Source: an uncultured Paracoccaceae bacterium
GTDB taxonomy: Bacteria; Pseudomonadota; Alphaproteobacteria; Rhodobacterales; Rhodobacteraceae
Direction: 5' to 3'
DNA length: 64,000 nucleotides
Assembly: GCA_947500055.1 (NCBI GenBank)
Contig: CANMQO010000006.1
Coordinates: 248,001-312,000 of the forward strand
Part shown: piece after piece, positions 52,386-61,907 of the stretch
How positions within the stretch are numbered: the first letter of the stretch is position 1
Layout: every line of letters begins with the position of its first letter
Position numbers and translations under genes: made by a program
Notes under the pieces: generated by a model
The model's input: the letters and a program-made list of their open reading frames with translations, nothing else
What the model was told of the DNA's origin: nothing
The model's database searches: none

Positions 52386-52906
52386 CAGCTGCGGGCCATT
52401 TCGCGCTTTAGCTTTTGCATTTTGCGGGTGATCATCTGCCGCTTGAGCGGTTTGAGGTAATCAATGAACAGCTTGCCATCCAGATGATCAATCTCATGCT
52501 GGACGCATGTGGCCCACAAGCCGTCAAACCTCTCACGCATGGTTTTGCCGTCCAGTGCCAGCCACTGCACCTCAACCTCCGCCGGACGCTCAACCTCGGC
52601 ATATTGCTCCGGGATTGACAGGCAGCCTTCTTCATAGACGTTGCGTTCTTCCGAGGTCCAGACGACCTCTGGATTGATCAACACCATGGGGTTGGGATTG
52701 GCGTCTTCTTCCTTTTCGCAATCCAGCACGATCATCCGGCGCATCACGGCCACCTGCGGGGCGGCAAGGCCGATGCCCGGCGCATCGTACATGGTTTCAA
52801 GCATGTCGTCGGCCAAACGGCGCAAGTTATCGTCGACCGAAACAATCGGATCGGTGGTTTTCTTCAGACGCGGGTCCGGGTGGATCAATATCTTACGCAG
52901 TGCCAT
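52385..52906 (-). CDS. def: Peptide deformylase
   Basis: A 173-residue class I deformylase with canonical motifs GIGLAAPQV, EGCLSIP and HEIDHLDGKLFIDYL. This is probably the housekeeping enzyme, with metal bound by the Cys and the two His. It is first of the three tandem copies. Confidence 0.94.
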   Translation of the reverse strand: MALRKILIHPDPRLKKTTDPIVSVDDNLRRLADDMLETMYDAPGIGLAAPQVAVMRRMIVLDCEKEEDANPNPMVLINPEVVWTSEERNVYEEGCLSIPEQYAEVERPAEVEVQWLALDGKTMRERFDGLWATCVQHEIDHLDGKLFIDYLKPLKRQMITRKMQKLKREMARS

Positions 52907-53105
52907 GCGGCTGATTTAGGCCGCACGCCAGCAGATTGCAACTGGCCCGACAGCACCGTCGTGAGGCGCAGATCGCAGACAAATCAAACGGATTTCAAAC
53001 CTGTTGGATCGGCCCGCGAACTGTTCCAAAACACACCTGCCTTTTCCGCCTTGCACTTTGCTGCGCCATCCGTAGCCTGCGCGCACCATAAACAGGAGAA
53101 CGCCC

Positions 53106-54275
53106 ATGTCTTTCGACAACGCCCCAGATCGCCGCAACACCCATTGCGTCAAATGGGATGCGATGGAAAGTATTTATGGGGTCAGTCCTGATGACGGGAT
53201 CTCGATGTGGGTGGCGGATATGGAATTCAAGGCAGCGCCGCCGATCCAGAAAGCCGTACAACATATGGTCGACCATGGGGTCTATGGCTATTTCGGTGAC
53301 GAAAGCAAATATAAGGGTGCGATCCAGTGGTGGATGGACACGCGGCATGGTTGGAAAATTGACCCATCATGGATCTTTACCACCCACGGGCTGGTCAACG
53401 GCACGGCGATGTGTGTCGACGCATATACCAACCCAGGTGATGGGGTCGTCCTTTTCACCCCAGTCTACCATGCCTTCGCGCGGGTGATTGCGGCCGCCGA
53501 ACGGCAAGTGGTTGAATGCGAGCTGGTCAATAACGACGGGCGGTACGAAATGGACTTCACCGCCTATGATGCCCAGATGACGGGGAATGAGCGGATGGTC
53601 ATTCTCTGCTCGCCGCATAATCCCGGCGGGCGGGTCTGGAACAAGGCGGAACTGCAAGCGGTGGCCGCTTTTGCCAAACGACACGAATTGATCCTGGTGT
53701 CCGATGAAATTCATCACGACCTGACCATGCCGGGTCAGACCCATACGCCAATGGCTCATATCGACGGCATCACCGACCGGCTGGTGATGATGACGGCCAC
53801 AACCAAGACTTTCAACATCGCAGGTAGCCATTCCGGCAATGTCATCATCGAAGATCCCGACCTGCGGGCAAGGTTTGCGGCGCGCATGGCCGCACTTGGT
53901 ATGTCTCCCAACAGTTTCGGGCTGTTCATGGCAACCGCCGCCTACAGCCCCGAAGGGGCCGCCTGGGTCGACGATGCCCGTGCCTATATTAACGAAAACC
54001 GCATACTTTTCGACGCCGGAATCAATGCAATACCCGGGCTATCTTCGATGGAGCTGGAGGCAACATATCTGGCCTGGGTTGATTTCACCAACACCGGGAT
54101 GAGCCGGGAGGAGTTCACAACGCGGGTCGAAAAAACCGCCAAAATCGCCGCGAATCACGGGCCCAGCTTCGGCAAGGGCGGCGACAGTTTCCTGCGGTTC
54201 AATCTAGGTGCCCCGCGCGCGCATGTCGAAGAGGCCATCTCGCGGCTGCGTTCGGCGTTCAGCGATCTTCAGTAA
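53106..54275 (+). CDS. patB: PatB/MalY-type cystathionine beta-lyase (PLP C-S lyase)
   Basis: A 389-residue fold-type I PLP enzyme of the MalY/PatB class. Typical features: a start with NTHCVKWDAM-like sequence and MWVADMEF, FTTHGLVNGTAMCVDAY, CSPHNPGGRVW, SDEIHHDL and the Schiff-base lysine in TATTKTFNIAGSHSG. It would cleave cystathionine or related C-S bonds, giving homocysteine or thiols. The ATG at 53106 is preceded by GGAGAA. It is transcribed divergently from the deformylases. Confidence 0.87.
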   Translation: MSFDNAPDRRNTHCVKWDAMESIYGVSPDDGISMWVADMEFKAAPPIQKAVQHMVDHGVYGYFGDESKYKGAIQWWMDTRHGWKIDPSWIFTTHGLVNGTAMCVDAYTNPGDGVVLFTPVYHAFARVIAAAERQVVECELVNNDGRYEMDFTAYDAQMTGNERMVILCSPHNPGGRVWNKAELQAVAAFAKRHELILVSDEIHHDLTMPGQTHTPMAHIDGITDRLVMMTATTKTFNIAGSHSGNVIIEDPDLRARFAARMAALGMSPNSFGLFMATAAYSPEGAAWVDDARAYINENRILFDAGINAIPGLSSMELEATYLAWVDFTNTGMSREEFTTRVEKTAKIAANHGPSFGKGGDSFLRFNLGAPRAHVEEAISRLRSAFSDLQ

Positions 54276-54655
54276 TGGCCAGCCGTGGTTGCGTTGGCGA
54301 TTTCCAAAAAAGTTGGAAATCGCTCGCAATCGGCCTCAAAACCGCCTAAATCCCCGTTTACCCGATAACAAGAAAGTTGATGTATCGTGCGCCTGCATGG
54401 GCCCGCACGATGTTTGCGAGTGAGTTAAGGTGTTGATGTTATGGCGATGTATGCGCCCAAATGCGATGATGCTGGCAAAGCCTTCACCGGCTTACGCATC
54501 TCATGTCCCGCAAGGCCCTCAAATACTGATGGCGTTACGAATTTCCTAACTTTCAGACAGCTATTGACAGGCCTGGCTTTCGGGTATGTTCGCCGTCGGC
54601 CAACGGCCAACGGTATAAAATCGCGATATATTCCGGTGCACGAAGGAGTTGACAC
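54276..54655. other. Non-coding interval with hairpin and promoter-like elements before the RTX gene
   Basis: Nothing recognisable is encoded in this 380-bp space. It holds an 11-bp hairpin (54297-54307 with 54313-54323, GCGATTTCCAA/TTGGAAATCGC) just after patB, which may be a weak terminator. Near the RTX gene there is TTGACA at 54564, tandem GGCCAAC repeats at 54598-54611, TATAAA at 54614 and GGAG near 54644. These could form a regulated promoter. An open frame from 54441 (75 codons) has no family resemblance and is rejected. Confidence 0.55.
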
Positions 54656-57600
54656 ATGGCAACCATGAATTCAGGTCTTGGCGGCGCCGCAGGCTACGGC
54701 GAAGGCGTCTTTTCAACAGCAACCAAAGTTGCCGGGAACAACGATGACGGCGCGGTTCAGGTCGATATCAGCTCTGTCTTTGGGGCCGGCGGAATCGACT
54801 TTTTTGGCACCAGCTATACCGATCTATACATCAACTCCAATGGAATGATCTCATTTGGCGCAGCTGTGACAAGCTTCAGCACGTCAGATTACGCCGCCAC
54901 GACCAACCCATCCATTGCCGCATTCTGGACCGATATCAATATTGGCAATGGCGGAGAGATCTATTGGGATCTCGACCCGGTCGCAGGCACGGTCACAATC
55001 ACATGGCTGGACGTCCAGCCATTTTCTGGCGCAGGCGGCGCAGGCACGGGAAATGATTTCCAGATCGTCCTCACCTCCACAGGCGATGGCGGTTTCACGC
55101 TTGAGTATATTTACGAAGACATCAATTGGGTCGACGGCAGCGGCGGAGGCAATCCGGCTGTCGCGGGTTACACGGATGGAAATGGCGCGACCAACACGGT
55201 GGAGCTTGAAGGGTCTGGTGATCCCAGTTTCCTCGCCGGCTACGAAGGAAACGACTTTGATGGTGGCGACCCAAATGGCGCATTATCAATCGATTTTGCA
55301 AATGGGTTCCCGCCCGGTGATGGTCTCCTTACCGGTACCGGTGGCGCGGATGTCATAGATAGCGACTTCGTTGACGAGGACTTCGAGCTTGTTGACGGTG
55401 GTGACGGGACCGGGCCAAGCGGAAACGCTGATGTGATTCATGCGGGTTTCGGAAACGACATAGTCGCAGCCGGGGATGGTGACGACACGGTTTACGGCGG
55501 TGGCGGCCAAGATACGATTGATGGCGGTGACGGCAACGACACGCTCTATGGTGACACCGATGCCGAAGCCACCGCCACCCCGGTATCGATCAATTCGACA
55601 AATTTTAGCGACACAACCAACGGCTATACGGTCACAGCGCAAAATGTGGTTGGCGGCACGCTGACCTCGGCCAGCGCTTCAAATATCGGAACCTATCTCA
55701 ACTCATTTGGTGCTGATGGCGCAATCTCCGACAGCGATAGCGGCCAAAACGCGCAAACCGGCTACGATCTGGCTTCCGGGCTGAGCGAAACGCTGATCGT
55801 CGATTTTGACGATCCTATTGATGCGCTGGATTTTTCGTATCTGAGCCTGAGAACAAGCGATTTTGGCGAGGTCGGCCACTATGCTCTCTATAATGGGGGC
55901 ACGCTCGTTTTTGAAACGGATTTCACCGACACGACCGGCACCGGAAACGGAACCATCAATGTCTCCGGGCATGGCGATTTTGACCGCATTGTCTATTCAG
56001 CAAACATTCAGACCGATGGAACGGACGGTTCAGATTACGGGATTACCGATATCTCGTACATTCCGGGCAGCCCCGAGATTCAGCCCGGCGATGACGTTAT
56101 TTCCGGAGGCGCCGGCGACGACACCATCTTTGGCGAAGAAGGTAACGATACACTGTTGGGTGGCGATGGTGACGACACCATTCAAGGCGGCAGTGGCAAC
56201 GACACGATTCATGGCGATCAAGCTGTGGCTGCCCCGGTCTTCACTGTTCAATACATTGACGTCAACGGTCTGACGACCAACACGGAGGCAACAACACTCG
56301 ACACGTATTTCGATCTGACAGACGGCACGATCGACGTCAGCACCGGCGATACGACCGCCGCGGGTGCGGCTATTCAAGTGAACCCATTTGGTACATCCAC
56401 TACGGATGATCTCGACCCAGAGGTTCAAAGCGACAATATCGGCTATGGCGATACCGCCGGCCATGCCTTTGTCTACTCCACCCAGATCGAAGTCGATGGC
56501 GGCACTTACACATTTGACGCCGATTTTTATAATTCGGCGGCACTCTATATCGACGGGCAACAGGTATTTCTGTCGGAATCACTTGGTGCAAATTCGGCAA
56601 CTGGCTCAATCACGCTGACACCCGGCACGCATGATGTCGTCATTCTGTATGCAAAAGATACGACAACAACACCGCAGGATTTGGACATCTCCATCAGCGG
56701 GGGCGAGTTTGGTCCGAACCCAATTGCATTTCAGGACAGCGGCGCCTTTGGGACCACAACAGGTACCGGCAATGATACGATCGAAGGGGGCGTAGGCGAC
56801 GATACCATCACCGGTGGCGATGGTGATGACATTTTCATCTACAACGCTGGTGATGGTGCCGATACGATCACCGATTTCAACGCGGGCAATAGCGGGGCCA
56901 TCGACGACGGCGACCAGACAAATAACGATTTCGTCGATCTGACCGGATTCTACAATGAGACGACTGTCGCCGCCGTGAACGCTGCGGATGCTGACCCAAG
57001 CAATGACTTTGGCAATGCCCTTGGCATGCTGCGTGCTGACGCTGCCGATGGCACCATTGATGGCGTCATCGACGGCATCGATTACTCTGCTCAGATCGGC
57101 GATATTGACCTGACACTGCAAAATGGCGGAAGTGCAGTCACCGGAAACAACCTGACTACCGACAATACCGGCGTTGTCTGCTTCACTTCCGGCACGGCGA
57201 TCCGGACCCCAACGGGGGAAGTGCTGATCGAAGAACTGCGTGTCGGCGATCTGGTTTGCACGCTCGATAATGGTCCGCAAGCAATTCGTTGGATCGGGCG
57301 GCGCGAAATCGGTCCGCAACTGCTGGCGTCAGAGCCAAAACTGCGCCCTGTCCTGATCCCCAAAGATGTGATCGGGGCCGAACGAAATCTGCTGGTTTCG
57401 CGGCAACATGCGCTGTTGGTCGAGCGTGATCAACTGGTCCGAGCCGTTCATTTGACAGATATCAAGGGCCTGCCAGCCCGTATCGCAAACGGGCGCAAGC
57501 GCGTCACCTACATCCATTTGATGTTCGACGCCCATGAGATCATCTTTGCTGAGAACGTGCCGGCCGAAAGTTTTTACCCGGGCCCAATGGCCATGGAAAT

Positions 57601-57787
57601 GCTGGACCCGGCCGCGCGCGAAGAGATGTTGCTGATCTTCCCTGAATTCGCAGCTGCATTGGACGCGACGGCTGTCGCCCGGTCCTATGGGCAAACGGCG
57701 CGCACGATCGCCAAACGCCGGGAAATCACGCTGCAAGGTGCTATCGTCAGATCGGCCCTCGACGGCGGGATGGTCGCGCGCATCTAA
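54656..57787 (+). CDS. Secreted RTX-type protein with C-terminal Hint domain
   Basis: A 1043-residue acidic, Gly/Asp-rich protein with no N-terminal signal, typical of type I secretion substrates. Domains: NIDO-like region at about 1-225 (SNGMISFGAAV, AAFWTDINIG); RTX calcium-binding nonapeptides GGDGNDTL at about 261-302, 478-521 and 704-735; a beta-sandwich with LDFSYLSLR at about 310-475; a PA14-like domain at about 525-685 (ADFYNSAALYIDGQQVFL). A Hint (Hedgehog/intein) module starts at Cys842 (CFTSGTAIRTPTG), with SRQHALLVERDQL in the core. Proteins with this end are common in Rhodobacterales; self-processing is expected but not shown. No secretion genes lie nearby. Confidence 0.87.
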   Translation: MATMNSGLGGAAGYGEGVFSTATKVAGNNDDGAVQVDISSVFGAGGIDFFGTSYTDLYINSNGMISFGAAVTSFSTSDYAATTNPSIAAFWTDINIGNGGEIYWDLDPVAGTVTITWLDVQPFSGAGGAGTGNDFQIVLTSTGDGGFTLEYIYEDINWVDGSGGGNPAVAGYTDGNGATNTVELEGSGDPSFLAGYEGNDFDGGDPNGALSIDFANGFPPGDGLLTGTGGADVIDSDFVDEDFELVDGGDGTGPSGNADVIHAGFGNDIVAAGDGDDTVYGGGGQDTIDGGDGNDTLYGDTDAEATATPVSINSTNFSDTTNGYTVTAQNVVGGTLTSASASNIGTYLNSFGADGAISDSDSGQNAQTGYDLASGLSETLIVDFDDPIDALDFSYLSLRTSDFGEVGHYALYNGGTLVFETDFTDTTGTGNGTINVSGHGDFDRIVYSANIQTDGTDGSDYGITDISYIPGSPEIQPGDDVISGGAGDDTIFGEEGNDTLLGGDGDDTIQGGSGNDTIHGDQAVAAPVFTVQYIDVNGLTTNTEATTLDTYFDLTDGTIDVSTGDTTAAGAAIQVNPFGTSTTDDLDPEVQSDNIGYGDTAGHAFVYSTQIEVDGGTYTFDADFYNSAALYIDGQQVFLSESLGANSATGSITLTPGTHDVVILYAKDTTTTPQDLDISISGGEFGPNPIAFQDSGAFGTTTGTGNDTIEGGVGDDTITGGDGDDIFIYNAGDGADTITDFNAGNSGAIDDGDQTNNDFVDLTGFYNETTVAAVNAADADPSNDFGNALGMLRADAADGTIDGVIDGIDYSAQIGDIDLTLQNGGSAVTGNNLTTDNTGVVCFTSGTAIRTPTGEVLIEELRVGDLVCTLDNGPQAIRWIGRREIGPQLLASEPKLRPVLIPKDVIGAERNLLVSRQHALLVERDQLVRAVHLTDIKGLPARIANGRKRVTYIHLMFDAHEIIFAENVPAESFYPGPMAMEMLDPAAREEMLLIFPEFAAALDATAVARSYGQTARTIAKRREITLQGAIVRSALDGGMVARI

Positions 57788-58061
57788 GACCCGTGCGCCC
57801 TGTCGCGTTCCCTGGGTTACGGCCCGAACGAAATTCATGCGCGTCAACGAATGCCGTTGACCCATGAAATCAAGATCGGGGCGCGACGCGCACTTTTGGA
57901 ACGAACAACAGATTTGTCTTTACAGGTGAAGTTGGATCGCGGACATCTGTGAAAGGGGCGGATCAGGCCGCCTCGCCCCCGCTTGGACAACCTCTTGATG
58001 CTCTTTGTCGCGCAACTGCACTGACCCATACGGCATCTCCTATGACGAAACGGAAACCACA

Positions 58062-58580
58062 ATGAACCTCACCGGAAGTCGAACCATCAACGCCGACATC
58101 AGCACCGTCTGGGCCGGTTTGCTTGATCCGGACGTACTCAAAGCCTGCGTGCCAGGTTGCACAGAAATGTCTGGATCAGCGGATGATGGCTTTGAGGCGA
58201 CCGTGGTCCAGAAGGTTGGACCAGTCAAAGCCACGTTCAAGGGCGCGGTCAGCATCAGCGACCGGATCGAATATGAAAGCCTGACTATCAGTGGTGAAGG
58301 TAAGGGCGGACCCGCGGGCTTTGCCAAAGGCGGCGCTGATGTCCGGCTTGAGATCGAGGGGGATGCAACCATCCTGCACTATGATGTTGAAGCAAAGGTC
58401 GGTGGTAAACTGGCGCAGCTTGGCTCACGGATCATTGACGGGTTTGCAAAGAAGATGGCCGATCAGTTCTTTGCAAACTTCCAGGATGCCGTTGAGCCGC
58501 CTGATGAAAATGACGCGGCTGCCGATGACGCAGAGGACACCCAAAAGAAGGGATGGTTCAGCAAGCTTCGCGGCGGGTGA
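58062..58580 (+). CDS. CoxG-like SRPBCC-fold protein (carbon monoxide dehydrogenase subunit G family)
   Basis: A 172-residue protein whose first 145 residues match the CoxG/SRPBCC group (NADISTVWAGLLDPDVLKACVPGC, KVGPVKATFKGAV, GGKLAQLGSRIIDG). CoxG anchors CO dehydrogenase to the membrane in carboxydotrophs, but many stand-alone copies exist with other roles. The C-terminal acidic tail ends in KKGWFSKLRGG, possibly a membrane-contacting amphipathic end. No cox structural genes are nearby. ATG 58062 begins the conserved sequence. Confidence 0.82.
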   Translation: MNLTGSRTINADISTVWAGLLDPDVLKACVPGCTEMSGSADDGFEATVVQKVGPVKATFKGAVSISDRIEYESLTISGEGKGGPAGFAKGGADVRLEIEGDATILHYDVEAKVGGKLAQLGSRIIDGFAKKMADQFFANFQDAVEPPDENDAAADDAEDTQKKGWFSKLRGG

Positions 58581-58760
58581 GTAAAGCCGGAAAGTTTGAA
58601 ACAGGGGCACCGTCGCTGAGTTTTCACTGATCTCGAGAAACCATGAAGGTTTCTAACTGAAATCTTACGGTCAGGAAATTTCACACACGTGGCCCTGACC
58701 GGCGATTGACCCACCTGCCCACATCAGGCAATCCAGAATCTACAAATTGGGGGCGGAACC

Positions 58761-59474
58761 ATGATCATCGGACATATCGGGGCACGTGCAGGCAGCAAGG
58801 GTGTGCCAAATAAGAATTTTCGCATGCTGCATGGCAAGCACCTGATTGACTGGTCGCTGGATCAGCTATTTGCCAATGATCGTGTAGATCATGTCGTTGT
58901 TTCCACAGATTCCGTGCCCATCTATGAACACGCGCTCAACAGGGGATGTATTGATATCGGATTGCGTCCTGCAGAACTCGCCACGGATACAGCCGCGAAA
59001 TGGCATGTCTGGCAACACGCCCTGACCGAGGTTGAGAAAAAAACCGGACCTGCCTCCGCATTTCTTGACCTCGATTGCACATCCCCGTTGCGACTGCCCG
59101 AGGATATCGATGCTGGCCTTGACCTGTTTGCAAAAGAAGCGCCTGACATGGTCATGTCTTGCTGTGAAAGCCGCAAAAATCCGTATTTCAACATGCTTGA
59201 AACAGATGCGGCAGGCGGTTTGCAGGTTTCAAAACCGCTGCCCCATGGGGTTGTCGCACGTCAGCAAGCGCCCAAGGTTTACGACCATGTTGGCCTGGTT
59301 TACGTGGTGAAGCCTGAATACCTGCACTGCGCGCAAAGTCTTTTTGAAGGGCATGTGATCCCGCTGATCGTGCCTAATGAACGCGGGTTGGACGTGGACA
59401 GCCCGTTTGATTGGGATGTGATCGAATACCTGCTGGGCAAGCAGATTTCAGACGGGGTCAGAGACCCGGTCTAA
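58761..59474 (+). CDS. neuA: Nonulosonate cytidylyltransferase (NeuA-like)
   Basis: A 237-residue CMP-sugar synthase. The nucleotide-binding signature is visible as ARAGSKGVPNKNFR, followed by VVVSTDSVPIYEHA and LDLDCTSPLRLPEDI. It activates a sialic-acid-like nine-carbon sugar (Neu5Ac, pseudaminic or legionaminic acid, or KDN) with CTP. The related NeuB-type gene lies about 830 bp downstream. Its end overlaps the convergent phosphatase stop by 4 bp. Confidence 0.82.
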   Translation: MIIGHIGARAGSKGVPNKNFRMLHGKHLIDWSLDQLFANDRVDHVVVSTDSVPIYEHALNRGCIDIGLRPAELATDTAAKWHVWQHALTEVEKKTGPASAFLDLDCTSPLRLPEDIDAGLDLFAKEAPDMVMSCCESRKNPYFNMLETDAAGGLQVSKPLPHGVVARQQAPKVYDHVGLVYVVKPEYLHCAQSLFEGHVIPLIVPNERGLDVDSPFDWDVIEYLLGKQISDGVRDPV

Positions 59475-60178
59475 CGCCAACCCTGCCAGAAACGCTCCGC
59501 TTTTTTCTTGGCAACATAGCCGTCTTTCAGCGCGGCCTCATCATATTCAGTTCTGATCCACGTATCGATTGCGATTGGCGACTGCGCATGCCGTTCCGCA
59601 TAGACATCCAGAAAATAGTCAAGGATGCCGGTTTCGGTCTTTCGGATGTGGAGATAGCGAAAGCTCAATTGCTTGCGTGCCTGTTCAAGTGATGCGCCCT
59701 CGTAAAGCATCAGATAAATCGCGGCGGCAAGGCCGGTCCGGTCGGCGCCTGACTTGCAGTGCATCACGAAAGGCCGTTCCATCGTGGCAAACGCATCCAG
59801 CACCGCCAGCAGCCGTTCAACCTTGGGTGCCCGGCGCGCAGACATTTTGGCGGGGATCAGGGTCAAACCATGGGCTTCGCAACTTTCCACCTCAAACAGG
59901 TAATGCGGTTGCAAGGCCTCACCCCGCAGGTTCAGGACAGTCTTGATCCCCATGGCGGCATAGGCTTCAAAGCGTTTGTCATCGGGCTGATTTGATCGAT
60001 AGGCGCCGGGTGCGATTTTCTCAAAATTATGCCAGAAGGTGCGGAAAATACCGTGATCCAGCCAACGTAAATGCCATTGTGATTTGCGCCGTTCCACCGG
60101 GTCAACGATATCGTGCCCGAATGACTTGCGCCAATCATGTTCTTTCTTTTCAAGAAATTCTGACAGTTTACGGATCAT
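59471..60178 (-). CDS. Tyrosine/dual-specificity phosphatase-like protein
   Basis: A 235-residue protein with the Cys-based phosphatase loop HCKSGADRTG (Cys and Arg in CX5R). This belongs to the DSP/Tyr-phosphatase class. The N-terminus contains YRSNQPDDKRFEAYAAMGIKTVLNLRGE, the pattern of bacterial atypical phosphatases. It lies convergently between neuA and upstream of neuB, so a role in regulating surface-polysaccharide synthesis or in a phospho-sugar step is possible. ATG 60178 is chosen over TTG 60190. Confidence 0.82.
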   Translation of the reverse strand: MIRKLSEFLEKKEHDWRKSFGHDIVDPVERRKSQWHLRWLDHGIFRTFWHNFEKIAPGAYRSNQPDDKRFEAYAAMGIKTVLNLRGEALQPHYLFEVESCEAHGLTLIPAKMSARRAPKVERLLAVLDAFATMERPFVMHCKSGADRTGLAAAIYLMLYEGASLEQARKQLSFRYLHIRKTETGILDYFLDVYAERHAQSPIAIDTWIRTEYDEAALKDGYVAKKKAERFWQGWR

Positions 60179-60304
60179 CTGCGCCTGCAATTGCGATTAC
60201 ATGCAATCACTTGGCCCATCATGCGCCCCATTGCAATGCCCGGTTTGCCCCTGCCGTACAAACCACATAGACAAGCAGCACACAGGATTTGCAGGAGCCA
60301 CCCC

Positions 60305-61336
60305 ATGAAGATCGCAGGCCGCGAGATTGGACCAACCCACCCCCCCCTCGTCATCGCCGATATCGGGATCAATCACGGCGGCGACTTATCAATCGCCAAG
60401 GAAATGGTGCGCCTGGCAGCGGGCGCGGGCTGTGAAATGATCAAGCATCAGACCCACATCATCGAAGACGAGATGACAGAAGAGGCCAAGCAGATATTCC
60501 CCCCGAATGCGGATGTGTCGATCTGGGATGTCATGGCCACCTGCGCCCTCTCGCTTGAAGATGAGGCAGAGTTGAAGCGTTACACCGAAAGCCTTGGCAT
60601 GATCTGGATTTCAACGCCATTCAGCCGGGCCGCTGCCGATTTCCTGAACGATCTGGATGTGCCTGCCTTCAAGATTGGCTCAGGCGAGGCCGATAACCTG
60701 CCCCTGATCCGCCATATCGCGCGCATGGGCAAACCGGTGATCATGTCGACGGGGATGCAAAGCATCGAAACGATCCGCGCCTCCGTCGATATCCTTGATC
60801 AGGCGGGGATCGACTATGCCTTGCTGGAATGCACCAACCTCTACCCTTCCCCGCCCGAGATTGTGTCACTGCAGGGCGTCACTGATCTGAAGGCAGCCTT
60901 CCCCAACGCGGTTGTGGGCTTTTCCGACCATTCCATTGGCCCTGACATGGCACTTGCCTCGGTAGCCCTTGGTGCCTGCATTCTGGAGCGGCACTATACC
61001 GATACACGCTACCGCAAAGGCCCCGATATCATCAATTCCATGGATCCGGCCGAACTGCGCCATATCATCGACCGGTCCCGCGAAATCCATACCGCGCTGA
61101 TGAACCCAAAACAGCGAACCAGTGCCGAAGAAGACGTGTATCGCTTTGCCCGCGCCTCTGTCGTGGCCGACCGCGACCTGCTGGCCGGGCATGTGATCAC
61201 CGAGACCGATATCTGGGCGCGCCGCCCCGGGTCGGGAGAGATTGCAGGCTATGATTTCGACAAGGTTGTCGGCAAGACCCTGACGCGAGACGTGACGCGT
61301 AACACGCAACTGAAATGGGATGATCTGGACGGTTAG
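60305..61336 (+). CDS. neuB: Nonulosonate (sialic-acid-type) synthase, NeuB
   Basis: A 343-residue NeuB. The TIM barrel opens with VIADIGINHGGDLSIAKEM and shows STPFSRAAADFL, AFKIGSGEADNLPLI, STGMQS, LLECTNLYPSPPEIV and GFSDHSIGPDMALASVALGA; the C-terminal SAF antifreeze-like domain (about 285-343) has RASVVADRDLLAGHVITE and RRPGSGEI. It condenses phosphoenolpyruvate with a hexosamine-type sugar to make the nonulosonate. ATG 60305 has GGAG about 8 bp upstream and is preferred over the longer frame from 60191. Confidence 0.9.
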   Translation: MKIAGREIGPTHPPLVIADIGINHGGDLSIAKEMVRLAAGAGCEMIKHQTHIIEDEMTEEAKQIFPPNADVSIWDVMATCALSLEDEAELKRYTESLGMIWISTPFSRAAADFLNDLDVPAFKIGSGEADNLPLIRHIARMGKPVIMSTGMQSIETIRASVDILDQAGIDYALLECTNLYPSPPEIVSLQGVTDLKAAFPNAVVGFSDHSIGPDMALASVALGACILERHYTDTRYRKGPDIINSMDPAELRHIIDRSREIHTALMNPKQRTSAEEDVYRFARASVVADRDLLAGHVITETDIWARRPGSGEIAGYDFDKVVGKTLTRDVTRNTQLKWDDLDG

Positions 61337-61403
61337 GCACCCATCCTTGGAGCATCAGATGGCTTTGGCAGAAGCCGAACAGTCGCCTGACCCACGTGCT
61401 GAT

Positions 61404-61898
61404 TTAACCGGCGTTACTCTCGCCTAATCGTTTCTCGAATCGCCAGATCTCCAATGGAAAGGCACCTTCGGAAGTATCTAGATCTACAACGTCCTGACCG
61501 GTGTTGATCCACCCCGATTTTTCATAAAATCGGCCGGCCCGCTCGTTGCCGATAGCGCAAGCCAGCCAGGCCAGATTGTGCCCCGCAGCACCGATACGGT
61601 TTTCTGCATCCGCAATCAGCGCTTGAGCGACACCAGAACCACGCGCCCGACGGGACACATACATCTGATAGAGTTCGTTTTCTCTGACGATGCAAAACCC
61701 GAGCACATTCGGACCCTCACGCGCTATCCGGGTCAAAGCGAGGTTCTCGTGGGCACGGTCAATGAAACTGCTTGTGGTCCGGAGTTCGCAAAGGCTGGAA
61801 GGAACAATTTCGGCGTGAGCCTCATGCCAACCTGCTTCCCAAATCGTAGAAATCTGCCCAACGTGCCCTTCTGTTGGAAACTCCAATGCGTAGCCCAT
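61404..61898 (-). CDS. GNAT-family N-acetyltransferase
   Basis: A 164-residue GNAT protein. The acetyl-CoA-binding motif is visible as VSRRARGSGVAQALIADAENR, given here in part as RRARGSGVA, and a C-terminal FYEKSGWI is typical of the fold. The acceptor is unknown; it could acetylate an amino sugar of the neighbouring glycan pathway, but GNATs are too diverse to say. It converges with neuB. Confidence 0.78.
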   Translation of the reverse strand: MGYALEFPTEGHVGQISTIWEAGWHEAHAEIVPSSLCELRTTSSFIDRAHENLALTRIAREGPNVLGFCIVRENELYQMYVSRRARGSGVAQALIADAENRIGAAGHNLAWLACAIGNERAGRFYEKSGWINTGQDVVDLDTSEGAFPLEIWRFEKRLGESNAG

Positions 61899-61907
61899 AG
61901 CAAAAAT

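Noticed and set aside
54441-54668. 75-codon open frame before the RTX gene
   Set aside because: It overlaps the likely promoter and RBS of the RTX gene, lacks a ribosome site of its own and resembles no known protein.
55286-57319. Long minus-strand open frames inside the RTX gene
   Set aside because: They mirror the repetitive Gly/Asp codons of the RTX repeats and have no start context or family signs.
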